Source of the DNA: Terriglobia bacterium
GTDB lineage: Bacteria > Acidobacteriota > Terriglobia > Bryobacterales > Bryobacteraceae
Direction: 5' to 3'
Assembly (NCBI GenBank): GCA_020073145.1
Contig: JAIQFS010000063.1
Location: forward strand, 1-34,321
DNA length: 34,321 nt
In this document: positions 1 to 8,608 of the stretch, in pieces
Layout: each line of letters opens with the position of its first letter
How positions within the stretch are numbered: position 1 is the stretch's first letter
The notes under the pieces: model-generated
Seen by the model: only the letters and a program-made list of their open reading frames with translations
The model's database searches: none
Told to the model about the DNA's origin: nothing
Translations under genes and position numbers: made by a program

Positions 1-144
1 CAACTTCCGCAGTTCTTTCCGATCTTTGTTTGTGACATCAATTCGGAGGGCTGGACGGGCCATACCCAAAGTATGCCCCAAAACATTTTTGAATGGAATT
101 GTTTTATTAGAACTTCTTCAGGCGGTCAGAGAACTAGCTCCTTC

Positions 145-1551
145 ATGAGCGCCATTCCCGTGCCGCCTGCCGCGGCGCACAGCGGCGAGTTTCGCAAGAT
201 TCTCGGGCTGCGCGACCTGGTCTTCGCGCAAGTGGTGAACATCGTCGGGCTGGCATGGGTCGGGACGGCGGCCAAACTGGGGCCGTCCCATGTGGTGTTC
301 TGGCTGCTGGCGGTGACTCTGTTTTATGTGCCATCGGCCGCGGCCGTCATCTACCTGAATCGCTTATACCCGCTCGAGGGAGGCCTCTATACGTGGGCGC
401 GGCTCGGCTTCAACGATTTTGTCGGCTTCATGGCGGCCTGGTCGCTGTGGCTCAACTGCGTGGTGCTGAATTCGGAGGTCGGGATTCTGTCGGTCACCAT
501 CCTGGGCTACGCGCTGGGGCCGCGGGCAGCGGGATTCGCCGAGAACAAGTGGCTGATGGCAGGAGCGAGTCTGCTCATCATCGCGGCCCTGATGCTGGTG
601 ACGACCCTCGGATTCGGCATCGCCAAATGGGTGACCAATGCGGCCGGCTTCCTGATCCTGGCGGTCTTCCTGTTGCTGATTGTGCTTCCGTTCCGCAATC
701 TGGCCCTGGGCCGGCTGCCGCAATACCATCCGCTGAGCCTGGCTATGCCGACCGTCTCTCTGCTGAGCCTGAACATTCTCGGCAAGATCAGCTTCGGAGC
801 GCTCAGTGGATTCGATTCGGTGGCTGTCTTCGCCGGCGAGTGCCGGGATGCGGCGCGGTCCATCGGGAGGTCGGTCATGATCGCCACACCGATCATCGCC
901 GTCATGTTCATTCTGGGCACCAGCGCCGTGCGCGCGTTCGTGCCAGACAACCAGGTGGACCTGGTCAGCCCGATTTCACAGGCGCTCCAGGCGGGCACGA
1001 TCCCTAGCGATCCCGGGGCCGGCCTGATCCCGCTGGTGATTCTCGGGATTCTGGCGTCGGTGCTGGGCCAGCAGAACTTCATCTTCGCGGAAGCCAGCCG
1101 CTTGCCGCTGGTGACCGGCTGGGACTACCTGTTGCCCAAGTGGTTCACGCGCCTTCACCCCAAACACAAGACGCCGTCGAACTCCATTCTGTTCATCGGA
1201 GCGGTGACTCTGGGCTTGGGGATCACGGCATCGGTCGGGGCCGGACAGCAGGAGGCCTTTCAACTCCTGCAAAGCGCCTCGCTCACCTTCTACGCCTTGG
1301 CCTATCTGGTGATGTTTGCGCTGCCGCTGGTCGGATTTCGAAACGTTCGGCCCAGACCCCCGTTCTGGCTGAAGGCCGCCTGTGTTTCGGGCTTTGGGAT
1401 GACAGCTCTCTACGCCGTGCTCTCGGTGTTTCCGATTATCGACGTGCCCAATCCGCGGGTCTTCACCATCAAGGTGACGGGATTGATTGTGGTGTTTAAC
1501 CTGATGGGCGCCGGGATCTTCTGGGCGTACCGGCGGCGGCAGTCGCGCTGA
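145..1551 (+). CDS. APC-superfamily amino acid/amine permease
   Basis: A 468-residue, very hydrophobic protein with about 12 predicted membrane segments, a normal size for an APC-superfamily transporter. The N-terminal stretch GLRDLVFAQVVNIVGLAWVG corresponds to the conserved first helix of the family, and LYPLEGGLYTWARLGFNDFV to the conserved region around helices 2-3 (the EGG-Y-W pattern). It probably imports an amino acid or related amine by proton or sodium symport; the substrate cannot be told from sequence. The frame is open back to base 1, but the ATG at 145 is preferred because the conserved protein begins shortly after it. The upstream residues are polar and do not look like family sequence. 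No strong ribosome binding site is visible. The gene ends before the convergent toxin-antitoxin pair. Family is fairly sure, substrate unknown. Confidence 0.85.
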   Translation: MSAIPVPPAAAHSGEFRKILGLRDLVFAQVVNIVGLAWVGTAAKLGPSHVVFWLLAVTLFYVPSAAAVIYLNRLYPLEGGLYTWARLGFNDFVGFMAAWSLWLNCVVLNSEVGILSVTILGYALGPRAAGFAENKWLMAGASLLIIAALMLVTTLGFGIAKWVTNAAGFLILAVFLLLIVLPFRNLALGRLPQYHPLSLAMPTVSLLSLNILGKISFGALSGFDSVAVFAGECRDAARSIGRSVMIATPIIAVMFILGTSAVRAFVPDNQVDLVSPISQALQAGTIPSDPGAGLIPLVILGILASVLGQQNFIFAEASRLPLVTGWDYLLPKWFTRLHPKHKTPSNSILFIGAVTLGLGITASVGAGQQEAFQLLQSASLTFYALAYLVMFALPLVGFRNVRPRPPFWLKAACVSGFGMTALYAVLSVFPIIDVPNPRVFTIKVTGLIVVFNLMGAGIFWAYRRRQSR

Positions 1552-1605
1552 CCGAAAGGGGACCAGGGCTCGTGAATGCCGCTGGCGTGGCCGAGTGGTG
1601 ACGTC

Positions 1606-1929
1606 TCAGCATCTCAGCGCGAAGCGCAGCGCCTCGCAGACTTCCTCCATGCGGGCGACACTGAGGTTGCCGACGCGGCTGCCCAATCGCGCCTGGGCTA
1701 CCGTGACGGCGTTGTGCAGATTGACGGAGCAGCGGGCCTTCATGCCGTCATCGACATCCAGAATCACTTCGGACGGAACGCCGCGGACGGTGGATGTGAC
1801 CGGAGCTACCGTCACGGTGGCCAGATGGCCAATTGCGCTACCGCGGGTCAGGACCACCACCGAGCGTTGTTTGTCCGGAGGCGCGAATCGGCACAAACGG
1901 ACCTCGCCGCGGCTCAAGGGCGCGGCCAC
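1606..1929 (-). CDS. MazF/PemK-family toxin (endoribonuclease)
   Basis: A 107-residue protein beginning at a GTG that overlaps the end of the upstream antitoxin gene by 16 bases. It reads RGEVRLCRF...KQRSVVVLTRG...VTVAPVTSTVRGVPSEVILD, then CSVNLHNAVTVAQARLGSRVGNLS. This is the MazF/PemK layout: a GEV start strand, a KxRP-like strand (here KQRSVVVL), a TSTxRGxxxEV loop and a final DNLxTV-like strand. Members are ribosome-dependent or free mRNA interferases that stop growth until bound by the antitoxin. The usual D of the late DN(L/I) motif appears as VNLHNAVTV, so a slightly divergent active site is possible. The GTG start fits because it follows the coupled antitoxin frame; longer upstream starts would overlap most of the antitoxin. 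Family confidence is high. Confidence 0.85.
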   Translation of the reverse strand: MAAPLSRGEVRLCRFAPPDKQRSVVVLTRGSAIGHLATVTVAPVTSTVRGVPSEVILDVDDGMKARCSVNLHNAVTVAQARLGSRVGNLSVARMEEVCEALRFALRC

Positions 1930-2147
1930 GATGCGGCGTCCTCCCAGGCGCGGAATTCCTCCTCGCGCTGCGGTTGGGCCCGATAGCCCCGGCGATCGCG
2001 ATCTTCCAACTCTAGCTCGTGCAGGTGCTTGAGATGCCGCTCGAGAGCCTGACGGATCAGCGCCGATCGATTCAGTTGCTGTCGCTTGGCCGCCAGATCG
2101 GCGGCTTTCAGCAGCTTTCGGTCCAAGACAACTTGTATGGTTTCCAC
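1914..2147 (-). CDS. ribbon-helix-helix antitoxin of the MazF-type toxin
   Basis: A 77-residue protein starting at GTG with a plausible ribosome site (GGAAGAGAG) about 8 bases upstream. Residues 1-40 (ETIQVVLDRKLLKAADLAAK, then LNRSALIRQALERHL) have the beta strand plus two helices of a ribbon-helix-helix (CopG/MetJ-like) DNA-binding domain. The acidic, arginine-rich C-terminal half (residues 45-77) is the likely toxin-neutralising tail. It lies directly upstream of, and overlaps, the MazF-like toxin, as expected for a translationally coupled antitoxin. By analogy with other such pairs it should bind its own promoter; a palindrome lies over the predicted -10 box just upstream. The usual MazE partner has an AbrB/SpoVT fold, so this is a ribbon-helix-helix/MazF combination, as in mycobacterial MazEF pairs. 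Confidence 0.8.
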   Translation of the reverse strand: METIQVVLDRKLLKAADLAAKRQQLNRSALIRQALERHLKHLHELELEDRDRRGYRAQPQREEEFRAWEDAASWPRP

Positions 2148-2164
2148 TGTGGGCTCTCTTCCAC

Positions 2165-2172
2165 AGTATACT
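2165..2172 (-). promoter_or_regulatory. probable -10 box and autoregulatory operator of the toxin-antitoxin pair
   Basis: AGTATACT is a perfect 8-base palindrome. It is flanked by CCAC on both sides and lies 17 bases before the antitoxin GTG. Read on the minus strand it contains a good -10 hexamer, TATACT. A palindrome over the promoter is where a ribbon-helix-helix antitoxin would be expected to bind. The operator role is inferred. Confidence 0.4.
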
Positions 2173-2226
2173 CCACATATGGTCAGCAGTGCGGGCCGAG
2201 GGAAAGCGCAGCGGCGGCGCCCTCGT

Positions 2227-2232
2227 TATACT
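2227..2232 (+). promoter_or_regulatory. -10 box of the M3 peptidase gene
   Basis: TATACT lies 12 bases before the ATG at 2245. No convincing -35 box is seen. If real, the transcript would start at or only a few bases before the start codon. Confidence 0.35.
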
Positions 2233-2244
2233 TGGAGTAATTCC

Positions 2245-4299
2245 ATGAGGTCCCGAACTCAGCTTTCTCCCGGCGTTCTTTCCGTCCTCCTATGCATGGG
2301 AGCAGCGGCGCAGCCGAGCGCACCAGTAAAGGAAGACCCGCTGCACGTGTGGAACGGCACCGTGAGCGCGGATACCCTGCAGAACTGGGTCAACCGGCGC
2401 CTGCAACTCGCCAAACAAGCTGTCGACCGCGTGGTGGGGGTCAAGGGCCCGCGCACCATCGACAACACGGTGGCCCCCTTCGATGAAGCCACGGATGAGA
2501 TCGCGACGGCGTCTACGGAAACCGGTCTCCTCAACGCCGTGCACCGCGACAAGGGCATTCGCGATCTATCGCAGAAGCTGGCGCAGACCGTATCGTCGGC
2601 CCAGACGGACCTGGCTCTGAATCAGAAGGTGTACCAGGCGCTTACCGCAGTTAATCTGTCGGGCGCCGACGCGGCCACGCGCCATTACGTGGAGCACACC
2701 CTCCTGGAATATCGCTTGGCGGGCGTGGACAAAGACGATGCCACGCGGGCCAAGATCCACGCATTGCAGGACAAGATCACCGAATTGGCACTGGCCTTCA
2801 ACCGCAACGTGGCGGAGAGCGCAAACCAAGTGAAAGCGGAGAAATCGGAACTGGCAGGCTTGCCGGCGGATTACCTGGCCAAACATCCGGCGTCCACCGG
2901 CGGCAGCGTGACCATCGGAACCGGCAGCCCCGACGTCACGCCGGTCCTGGAATACGCTACCAGCGGAGACTTGCGGCAGCGCGTGTTCCTGGCGTATAAC
3001 GAGCGGGCGTATCCGGCAAATCAACAGGTGCTGCTGGATCTGCTGGCGACGCGAGACCAACTGGCCCGGCTCCTTGGGTATCTCGCGTGGGCCGACCTGG
3101 CCACGGCTGACCAGATGATGGGCTCGGCTGCGAACGTCAAGAAACTGCTCAGCGATGTCGACGCCGCGTCGCGGGCCAGCGCACAGCGGGAGTACGAGAT
3201 GCTGCTGGCGTTCGCGCGCAAGAGCCAGCCGGCATTGAAAGCCATCTCGCAAGCCGATGCGAGTTATTGGCCGGAACAGTATCGCCGCACGGCCTTCGAT
3301 TTCGATTCCCAATCCGTGCGTCCGTATTTTCCCTACGACCGGGTGCAGCAAGGCATCCTGGATGCCGCAGCGAAACTCTTCCACGTGCGTTTCGAGGCGG
3401 CCCCCAAAGCCCCGGTCTGGGATGAGTCCGTGACCGCCTGGGACGTGTACGATGGCGCGCGCCTGGCCGGCCGTTTCTATCTCGACATGCACCCGCGACC
3501 CGGAAAAGACCAATGGTTTAGCATGTACCCGGTGTTGTTCGGCGTGGCCGGGAAGCATCTGCCCGAGGGAGCGCTGATCTGTAATTTTCCGGGAGGCACG
3601 GCGGGCGATCCGGGGCTGATGCTTTACGACGACGTGGTTACGTTTTTTCATGAGTTCGGCCATTTGATGCACCAGATTCTGGGCGGCAACCAACGCTGGT
3701 CCGGCATCAGCGGCACCAACGTGGAAGGCGACTTCGTGGAAGCGCCGTCGCAAATGTTGGAGGAGTTTTTCCACGATGCGCGCATTTTGCAATCGTTCGC
3801 GCGGCATTACCAAACCGGCGCGCCCCTTCCGGCGGCTCTGATCGAGAAGATGAACCGGGCCAGCGCGTTCGGCCGCGGCAAATGGATCCAGGGCCAACTG
3901 TTCTACAGCAACTTTGCGCTGGACCTGCACAACCGGCAACCGAAGGGGTTGGATCTGGATGCCGTGCAACGCGCCGATTATGCGCGCTTCTCGCCCTATA
4001 CGTACCTGTCCAATCACCTGTACGCGTCGTTCACGCACCTGACGGGCTATTCCTCGAACTACTACACGTACCTGCTGGATAAAGTGATCGCGCTCGATTT
4101 CTTCAGCCAGTTCGACCGCGCCAACTTGCTGGAAGGGCCGACGGCGATGCGCTACCGCACCGCGATCCTGGCCGCCGGCGGCTCCAAGCCCGCCGCCGAG
4201 CTGGTGAAGGATTTTCTGGGACGCCCGCAGAACATGGACGCGCTCAAAGCGTGGATGAACGAGGAATTCGCGCCGGGGAAGGCGGGCCAGAATCGGTAA
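2245..4299 (+). CDS. exported M3-family zinc metallopeptidase (thimet/oligopeptidase-like)
   Basis: A 684-residue protein, about the usual size for family M3 oligopeptidases. Residues 1-24 look like a signal peptide (MRSRTQ, a hydrophobic core LSVLLCMGAA, then AQPSA), so it probably acts in the periplasm. The zinc site is clear: HEFGH at residues 469-473, preceded by VVTFF, and the third ligand glutamate at residue 499 in GDFVEAPSQMLEEF. Downstream HLYASFTHLTGYSSNYYTYL matches the conserved H-YxxxY substrate-binding region of the family. It should hydrolyse short peptides. The start at 2245 is chosen because it gives the signal peptide; longer starts up to 2086 add basic, non-family sequence and run into the promoter region. 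It is followed within about 70 bases by a DUF6152-like gene on the same strand. Confidence 0.92.
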   Translation: MRSRTQLSPGVLSVLLCMGAAAQPSAPVKEDPLHVWNGTVSADTLQNWVNRRLQLAKQAVDRVVGVKGPRTIDNTVAPFDEATDEIATASTETGLLNAVHRDKGIRDLSQKLAQTVSSAQTDLALNQKVYQALTAVNLSGADAATRHYVEHTLLEYRLAGVDKDDATRAKIHALQDKITELALAFNRNVAESANQVKAEKSELAGLPADYLAKHPASTGGSVTIGTGSPDVTPVLEYATSGDLRQRVFLAYNERAYPANQQVLLDLLATRDQLARLLGYLAWADLATADQMMGSAANVKKLLSDVDAASRASAQREYEMLLAFARKSQPALKAISQADASYWPEQYRRTAFDFDSQSVRPYFPYDRVQQGILDAAAKLFHVRFEAAPKAPVWDESVTAWDVYDGARLAGRFYLDMHPRPGKDQWFSMYPVLFGVAGKHLPEGALICNFPGGTAGDPGLMLYDDVVTFFHEFGHLMHQILGGNQRWSGISGTNVEGDFVEAPSQMLEEFFHDARILQSFARHYQTGAPLPAALIEKMNRASAFGRGKWIQGQLFYSNFALDLHNRQPKGLDLDAVQRADYARFSPYTYLSNHLYASFTHLTGYSSNYYTYLLDKVIALDFFSQFDRANLLEGPTAMRYRTAILAAGGSKPAAELVKDFLGRPQNMDALKAWMNEEFAPGKAGQNR

Positions 4300-4366
4300 C
4301 GGCGGCTCCGGCTTGCACGGCGCCGCCCGCGGGCGGTATGCTTCCGGTATTCCGAGGTGCACGCCA

Positions 4367-4786
4367 ATGAACGCGCGACGAATGGTAGTTGTGTTTGCAA
4401 GTCTGGGCATCGCTTGCCTGCCGGCGATGGCCCATCACTCGTTTGCGGCTGAATACGACGGCAACAAACCGGTGACCGTGGACGGCGTAGTCACGCGGGT
4501 GGAATGGCAGAATCCGCACATCTGGTTCTACGTGGACTCCACCGACGAAGGCGGGAAGGTGACGCACTGGGCCTTCTCCGGGGGAGCGCCGGGACAGTTG
4601 ATGCGGCGGGGAATCATGAAGGATGTCATCCAGCCGGGCATGACCGTGCACGTGGAAGGCTATCGCGCCAAGGACGGCTCGAATAACGCCAACGGCGCGA
4701 AAGTGACGTTCCCCGATGGCCGCAGCGTGTTCACGGCCAGCGCGGAAGACAAAGTTCCGGACCAGGACAAGAACGGTAAGAAGTGA
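4367..4786 (+). CDS. small exported protein, DUF6152-like
   Basis: A 139-residue protein with a signal peptide (MNARRMVVVFASLGIACLPAMA) followed directly by HHSFAAEYD, the typical mature N-terminus of DUF6152-like proteins. The rest (VTVDGVVTRVEWQNPHIWFY, then GMTVHVEGYRAKDG and AKVTFPDGRSVF) looks like one small OB-like beta barrel. Such proteins are common in acidobacteria and proteobacteria and have no established biochemical role. It lies 21 bases before the next secreted-protein gene, so the two are probably co-transcribed. A possible -10 (TATGCT, 4337-4342) is 24 bases upstream. Family assignment rests on the HHSFAAEYD start and the NPH motif. Confidence 0.75.
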   Translation: MNARRMVVVFASLGIACLPAMAHHSFAAEYDGNKPVTVDGVVTRVEWQNPHIWFYVDSTDEGGKVTHWAFSGGAPGQLMRRGIMKDVIQPGMTVHVEGYRAKDGSNNANGAKVTFPDGRSVFTASAEDKVPDQDKNGKK

Positions 4787-4807
4787 GAAGGCGGTGAGGA
4801 TCCGATC

Positions 4808-5593
4808 ATGATGAGCTCGAGACTCGGCAGTGTGGCGGTTGGGGCGGTGCTGGCGACGGCCGGATTCGCCGGGCTGGCCCAGGCGCCGGCAGTGGTCCAC
4901 GCCCAGGATTCGAAGGCGCGCACGGCGGACGGCAAACCGGATTTCAGCGGGATCTATGAGTGGCCGAAGGCAGCCACGGGAGAGCGCTGCCGCTGTTCCG
5001 CCACCATCTTCGACCGGAATCTGTTCGCCCCGCTGAAACCCGGCGGCGAACCGTTCTACGAGAAACCCAACGGCGACCCCCGGCATGACGAGCCGCGGAA
5101 TTTCTGTATGCCGGCCGGGTTTCCTTCGGGGATGCTGTCGGCCAACGCGGTGCAGTTCGTGCAGAACAAGAACTACCTGGTGATCGTCCATGAATTCCAG
5201 CGCATGACCCGCATCATTCCGCTGGACGGGCGTCCGTACCGCCAGGGTCTCGAACCCATGTACAACGGCGATTCGGTGGGGCACTGGGAAGGCGACACGC
5301 TGGTGATTGCAACCACCAACTTCAAGCGGTGGGGCCTGGACGATTACTACTATTCGGATCCCAAACAATACCGGATGCACAGCGATGCTTTGAAGGTGAC
5401 GGAGCACATCAAGTGGAAGGACGCTCAGACGCTGGCCTACCAGATGACCATCGACGATCCGAAGACGTTCACGCGTGCGTGGTCGGAAGACTTCACCATG
5501 GCGGCCAAGCCCGAGTGGGACAAGACGGGGCTGTTCGAGTACGTGTGCGAAGAGAATAACCGCTGCCCGGGCGGGAAGTGCCCGGCACCGTAG
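4808..5593 (+). CDS. exported protein of unknown function, paralogue of the gene at 5606-6388
   Basis: A 261-residue protein with a signal peptide (about residues 1-32, ending VVHAQD). The mature part begins RTADGKPDFSGIYEW, a start seen in many secreted acidobacterial proteins. It contains DSVGHWEGDTLVIATTNF, TIDDPKTFTRAWS and FEYVCEENNR. All three blocks recur in the convergent neighbour (YSVGKWEGDTLVVDSRGF, TIDDPKAYTKPWS, LEFICNENNR), so the two are paralogues. Six cysteines, including the pair in GERCRCSATIF, suggest disulphides or a metal site in this copy. I do not recognise a characterised function. The ATG at 4808 is immediately followed by another at 4811; a GGTGAGG stretch upstream could serve either. 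Confidence 0.75.
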   Translation: MMSSRLGSVAVGAVLATAGFAGLAQAPAVVHAQDSKARTADGKPDFSGIYEWPKAATGERCRCSATIFDRNLFAPLKPGGEPFYEKPNGDPRHDEPRNFCMPAGFPSGMLSANAVQFVQNKNYLVIVHEFQRMTRIIPLDGRPYRQGLEPMYNGDSVGHWEGDTLVIATTNFKRWGLDDYYYSDPKQYRMHSDALKVTEHIKWKDAQTLAYQMTIDDPKTFTRAWSEDFTMAAKPEWDKTGLFEYVCEENNRCPGGKCPAP

Positions 5594-5605
5594 GGGACCG
5601 GCGGT

Positions 5606-6388
5606 TTACCGGCCCGGGAGGTGCGGGACGTCGCGGTTGTTTTCGTTGCAGATGAATTCCAGCGGCTCGCTGTCGGGCAGCAGGTGCACTACCTCGGTCA
5701 CGCTCCAGGGCTTGGTGTAGGCCTTCGGATCGTCGATGGTGATGTCGAGCGTCATGTGGCCGTAGTCTTTCCGGTGGAAACGCTCGATGACATGCAGGGC
5801 GTCCGTGGACGGCTTGCCGAGCTGGTCCAGCCACGCCTTGCCGTTGAAGCCGCGGCTGTCGACCACCAGCGTGTCGCCTTCCCACTTACCCACGGAATAT
5901 CCCATCCAGGTGGGGTTGAGATCGCGCTCGAATTCGCGGCCGTCCAGGAAGATCTGCCGCCAGAGATTGAACGCTTCGTACACGACTACGATAAATTTTG
6001 GCGTCTGGACGACTTTCCACACCGCGGGCGCGGCGTCGATCTTGGGCACGCCTTGGGGAAGACAGTTGGCGTCGGGGTCTTCCTTCTCGTGCGAACCATC
6101 GATGCGCTGATCGTAGAGCGTCTTGGCCCAAGGCTGGAAGGGGACGGAACCGGGCTTCAGGTCGGCGGCGATGTCGCGGACGTACTTGTTGGCCTCGGGC
6201 TCCCAAGTGCCAGAGAGGTCGGCCTGGCCGCCGGTCAGTCGCGGCGCAGGAGCGGAGAGATTCGGCTGGCCGTTGGCCATGCGGGGAATTCCGGTTTGCG
6301 GCACCTTGGCCCACTGTGCCCAGAGAGGCGCGGCGATCAATGAAACAGCGGCCATAGCAGCGCGGCGCGTGTTGTCAGACATTGGCAT
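5606..6388 (-). CDS. exported protein of unknown function, paralogue of the gene at 4808-5593
   Basis: A 260-residue protein on the opposite strand, convergent with its paralogue (12 bases between stops). The signal peptide is MPMSDNTRRAAMAAVSLIAAPLWA. The mature part has a duplicated-looking N-terminus (ARMANGQPNLSAPAPRL, then GGQADLSGTWEP), followed by the family blocks YSVGKWEGDTLVVDSRGF, TIDDPKAYTKPWS and LEFICNENNR. Secreted proteins of this kind are numerous in Solibacter-like genomes and are usually annotated hypothetical. ATGs at 6388 and 6382 are both plausible starts; GAGGGTGA upstream fits either. Function unknown; an extracytoplasmic ligand-binding or processing role is only a guess. 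Confidence 0.75.
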   Translation of the reverse strand: MPMSDNTRRAAMAAVSLIAAPLWAQWAKVPQTGIPRMANGQPNLSAPAPRLTGGQADLSGTWEPEANKYVRDIAADLKPGSVPFQPWAKTLYDQRIDGSHEKEDPDANCLPQGVPKIDAAPAVWKVVQTPKFIVVVYEAFNLWRQIFLDGREFERDLNPTWMGYSVGKWEGDTLVVDSRGFNGKAWLDQLGKPSTDALHVIERFHRKDYGHMTLDITIDDPKAYTKPWSVTEVVHLLPDSEPLEFICNENNRDVPHLPGR

Positions 6389-6411
6389 TTCACCCTCGTC
6401 AGATTACGGGG

Positions 6412-6417
6412 ATTATA
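6412..6417 (-). promoter_or_regulatory. -10 box of the gene at 5606-6388
   Basis: TATAAT on the minus strand, 23 bases before the ATG at 6388. No clear -35 is seen. An imperfect palindrome (CCGTAGTACGG, 6418-6428) lies directly upstream and could be an operator. Confidence 0.4.
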
Positions 6418-6535
6418 CCGTAGTACGGCAGATGGGATGCTCGCGAGGCGGTTGGATGCGGCCCGGCGGATGCGCGGCTCCGGGGGCCGGGCGTAGAATG
6501 GTCGTCGCCAGCGGACACGCGAGGAGGCCGACGTT

Positions 6536-8608
6536 ATGAACCCCCCATCGAAACCTTCCTGGAACCGGCGTCATTTCGGCGCCGCGCTCGCGGCCGCCGG
6601 CGCGGCTTTGCCCACGCTGGCGCAACAGGCCCCGCCACAACCGCAAGCGGCGCCCGCGCGCCGGGAGCCGCGGCCCGAACGCATGCCCTTCGACGGCCCG
6701 ATTGACTTCACCCGCCAGGATGTCGCGCCGAAAGTCGAGCCCTTTCCCATGCGCCAAGTGCGCCTCACCGGCGGTATCTATCAACAAGCGGCGGAGTGGA
6801 ATCGAGACTACATGAGCCGGCTGGCGACTGACCGCCTGCTCTACAATTTCCGCGCCAACGCCGGCCTCTCAACCGAAAACGCCAGGCCGCTGGCCGACAT
6901 GAGCGCCACGCGCGTCACCAGTTGGGAGCATCCTGACGACGGCCAGCACGGCACCGAACTGCGCGGTCACTTCACCGGCCACTTTCTCTCCGCCACCGCG
7001 CAACGGGCGGCCAACGGCGACCGGGAAGCCCGGGCGCAAGGCGATTCCCTGGTGGACGAATTGGCGAAGGTCCAGAAGAAACTCGGCGGCGGCTATTTGA
7101 GTGCGTTTCCGACCGAGTTGTTCGACCGCCTCGACACGCTTTCGGGAAAGCCGCGCGATTCCAACAGCGCGGCGCCTCAACTGCCTTGGGCGCCATTCTA
7201 CACCTACCACAAGATCCTTGCGGGCATGCTCGACATGCACCGGCTGGCCGGCAACACTCAGGCTTTGGCGATAGCGGAAGGCATGGCGGATTGGGCGGAC
7301 CGCTGGACGGGTTCCAAGACCGAAGACCACATGCAGCAGATTCTAGAAACGGAGTACGGTGGCATGGCGGAATCGCTGTACAACCTGGCCGCCGCGACGA
7401 ACAACGATCGCTGGGCCAAGGCCGGCGACCGCTACAGCAAGAGGTGGTTCTTCAATATGCTCGGTATGCGCCGCGACCTGCTGCATCGAGGGCAGACCGG
7501 CTTTCCGATGCACGTCAACACGCATATTCCGCAAGTGATCGGCGCGGCGCGGCGATTCGAAATCTCCCGCGACACCCGCTTCCACGACGTGGCGGACTAC
7601 TTCTGGCACGAAGTGGTGAGCGCCCGCACCTATGTGACCGGCGGCACCAGCAACGGCGAGACTTGGCAAACGGAACCGCGACGCCTGGGAGCAGAATTGC
7701 GGCTGCCGACCACCGCCACCGCGGAATGCTGCTGCGCCTATAACATGCTGAAGCTCACCCGCCATCTCTACGGCTGGACGGGGGATCCGCGCTATTTCGA
7801 CTACTACGAACGCACCCTGCTCAACCACCGCATCGGCACCATCCGTCCGCAATCCGGGCACACCCAGTATTACCTGTCGCTCAAGCCCGGCACCTACAAG
7901 ACGTTCAACACCGAGGACAATTCCTTCTGGTGCTGCACGGGCACGGGTGTCGAAGAGTTTTCGAAACTGAATGACAGTATTTACTGGCGCGATGCCGACG
8001 GCGTGTTCGTCAATCTGTTCATCCCGTCGGAGCTGAATTGGGAGGAGAGAGGATTTCGCCTGCGGCAGGAGACGAAGTTTCCGGAGGAGCCGGCGACGGC
8101 TCTGACCGTCGGCGCCGAATACCCGGTTCGGATGACACTTCGTCTGCGGATTCCCTCCTGGCTGCGGACCGGACCGGCGGTGAGGGTGAATGGGCGCCTG
8201 ATCGAGGCCACGGGGTCTCCGGGCAGCTACCTAACCCTCGCGCGCACCTGGAAACAGGGCGACCGCGTGGAGATGGAACTGCCCATGCACCTCAGCGTGG
8301 AGGCTATGCCGGATGAGCCGGCGACGCAGGCCTTTCTCTACGGGCCGCTGGTGCTGGCGGGCGACCTCGGCGGCGACGGGCTCATAGACACCGTGATCAC
8401 CGGGCCCAACGCGCCTTTGACTCGCGCGATGACTGCCGAAATCCCAACGTTGCGCGCCCCAGGGGAGGACCCTTCCTCGTGGATCCGGCCGGCTGAGCGG
8501 CCGCTCCGGTTCCGCACCTCGGGCCAAGCCAAGGACCTCACGCTCCTCCCGCTCCAGAGCCTGTTCGATACGCGCTACGTGGTGTACTGGCAGGTCGCGC
8601 GGGCCTAA
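6536..8608 (+). CDS. Tat-exported GH127-like (DUF1680) glycosidase, probable beta-L-arabinofuranosidase
   Basis: A 690-residue protein. The N-terminus SWNRRHFGAALAAAGAALPTLA is a twin-arginine type signal, so the folded enzyme is probably exported by Tat. The core matches the GH127/DUF1680 family: LPWAPFYTYHKILAGMLD, then YVTGGTSNGETW, AECCCAYNMLKLTRHLY (E397, C398-C400) and FWCCTGTGVEEFSKLNDSIYW (C466, C467). In characterised GH127 enzymes a glutamate and clustered cysteines bind zinc, and one cysteine is the nucleophile; the cysteine-rich AECCC segment and the WCC motif here fit that chemistry. The likely role is removal of L-arabinofuranose (or a related sugar) from plant polymers or glycoproteins. 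A strong ribosome site (GAGGAGG, 6521-6527) and a -10-like TAGAAT (6494-6499) precede it. The stop overlaps the convergent neighbour by four bases. Confidence 0.88.
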   Translation: MNPPSKPSWNRRHFGAALAAAGAALPTLAQQAPPQPQAAPARREPRPERMPFDGPIDFTRQDVAPKVEPFPMRQVRLTGGIYQQAAEWNRDYMSRLATDRLLYNFRANAGLSTENARPLADMSATRVTSWEHPDDGQHGTELRGHFTGHFLSATAQRAANGDREARAQGDSLVDELAKVQKKLGGGYLSAFPTELFDRLDTLSGKPRDSNSAAPQLPWAPFYTYHKILAGMLDMHRLAGNTQALAIAEGMADWADRWTGSKTEDHMQQILETEYGGMAESLYNLAAATNNDRWAKAGDRYSKRWFFNMLGMRRDLLHRGQTGFPMHVNTHIPQVIGAARRFEISRDTRFHDVADYFWHEVVSARTYVTGGTSNGETWQTEPRRLGAELRLPTTATAECCCAYNMLKLTRHLYGWTGDPRYFDYYERTLLNHRIGTIRPQSGHTQYYLSLKPGTYKTFNTEDNSFWCCTGTGVEEFSKLNDSIYWRDADGVFVNLFIPSELNWEERGFRLRQETKFPEEPATALTVGAEYPVRMTLRLRIPSWLRTGPAVRVNGRLIEATGSPGSYLTLARTWKQGDRVEMELPMHLSVEAMPDEPATQAFLYGPLVLAGDLGGDGLIDTVITGPNAPLTRAMTAEIPTLRAPGEDPSSWIRPAERPLRFRTSGQAKDLTLLPLQSLFDTRYVVYWQVARA

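Noticed and set aside
1-144. The permease frame is open back to base 1, suggesting a longer protein
   Set aside because: The extra residues are polar, unlike the family, and conserved transporter sequence starts just after the ATG at 145; a gene fragment from before the window cannot be judged.
1575-1615. GGCGTGGCCGAGTGGTGA resembles the D-arm of a leucine or serine tRNA
   Set aside because: No acceptor stem, anticodon arm or T-arm follows, and it overlaps the end of the toxin gene.
2566-4410. A 614-codon minus-strand open frame over the M3 peptidase
   Set aside because: It lies opposite a protein with a full HEFGH zinc site and is rich in Arg, Gly and His without any recognisable domain; an antisense shadow.
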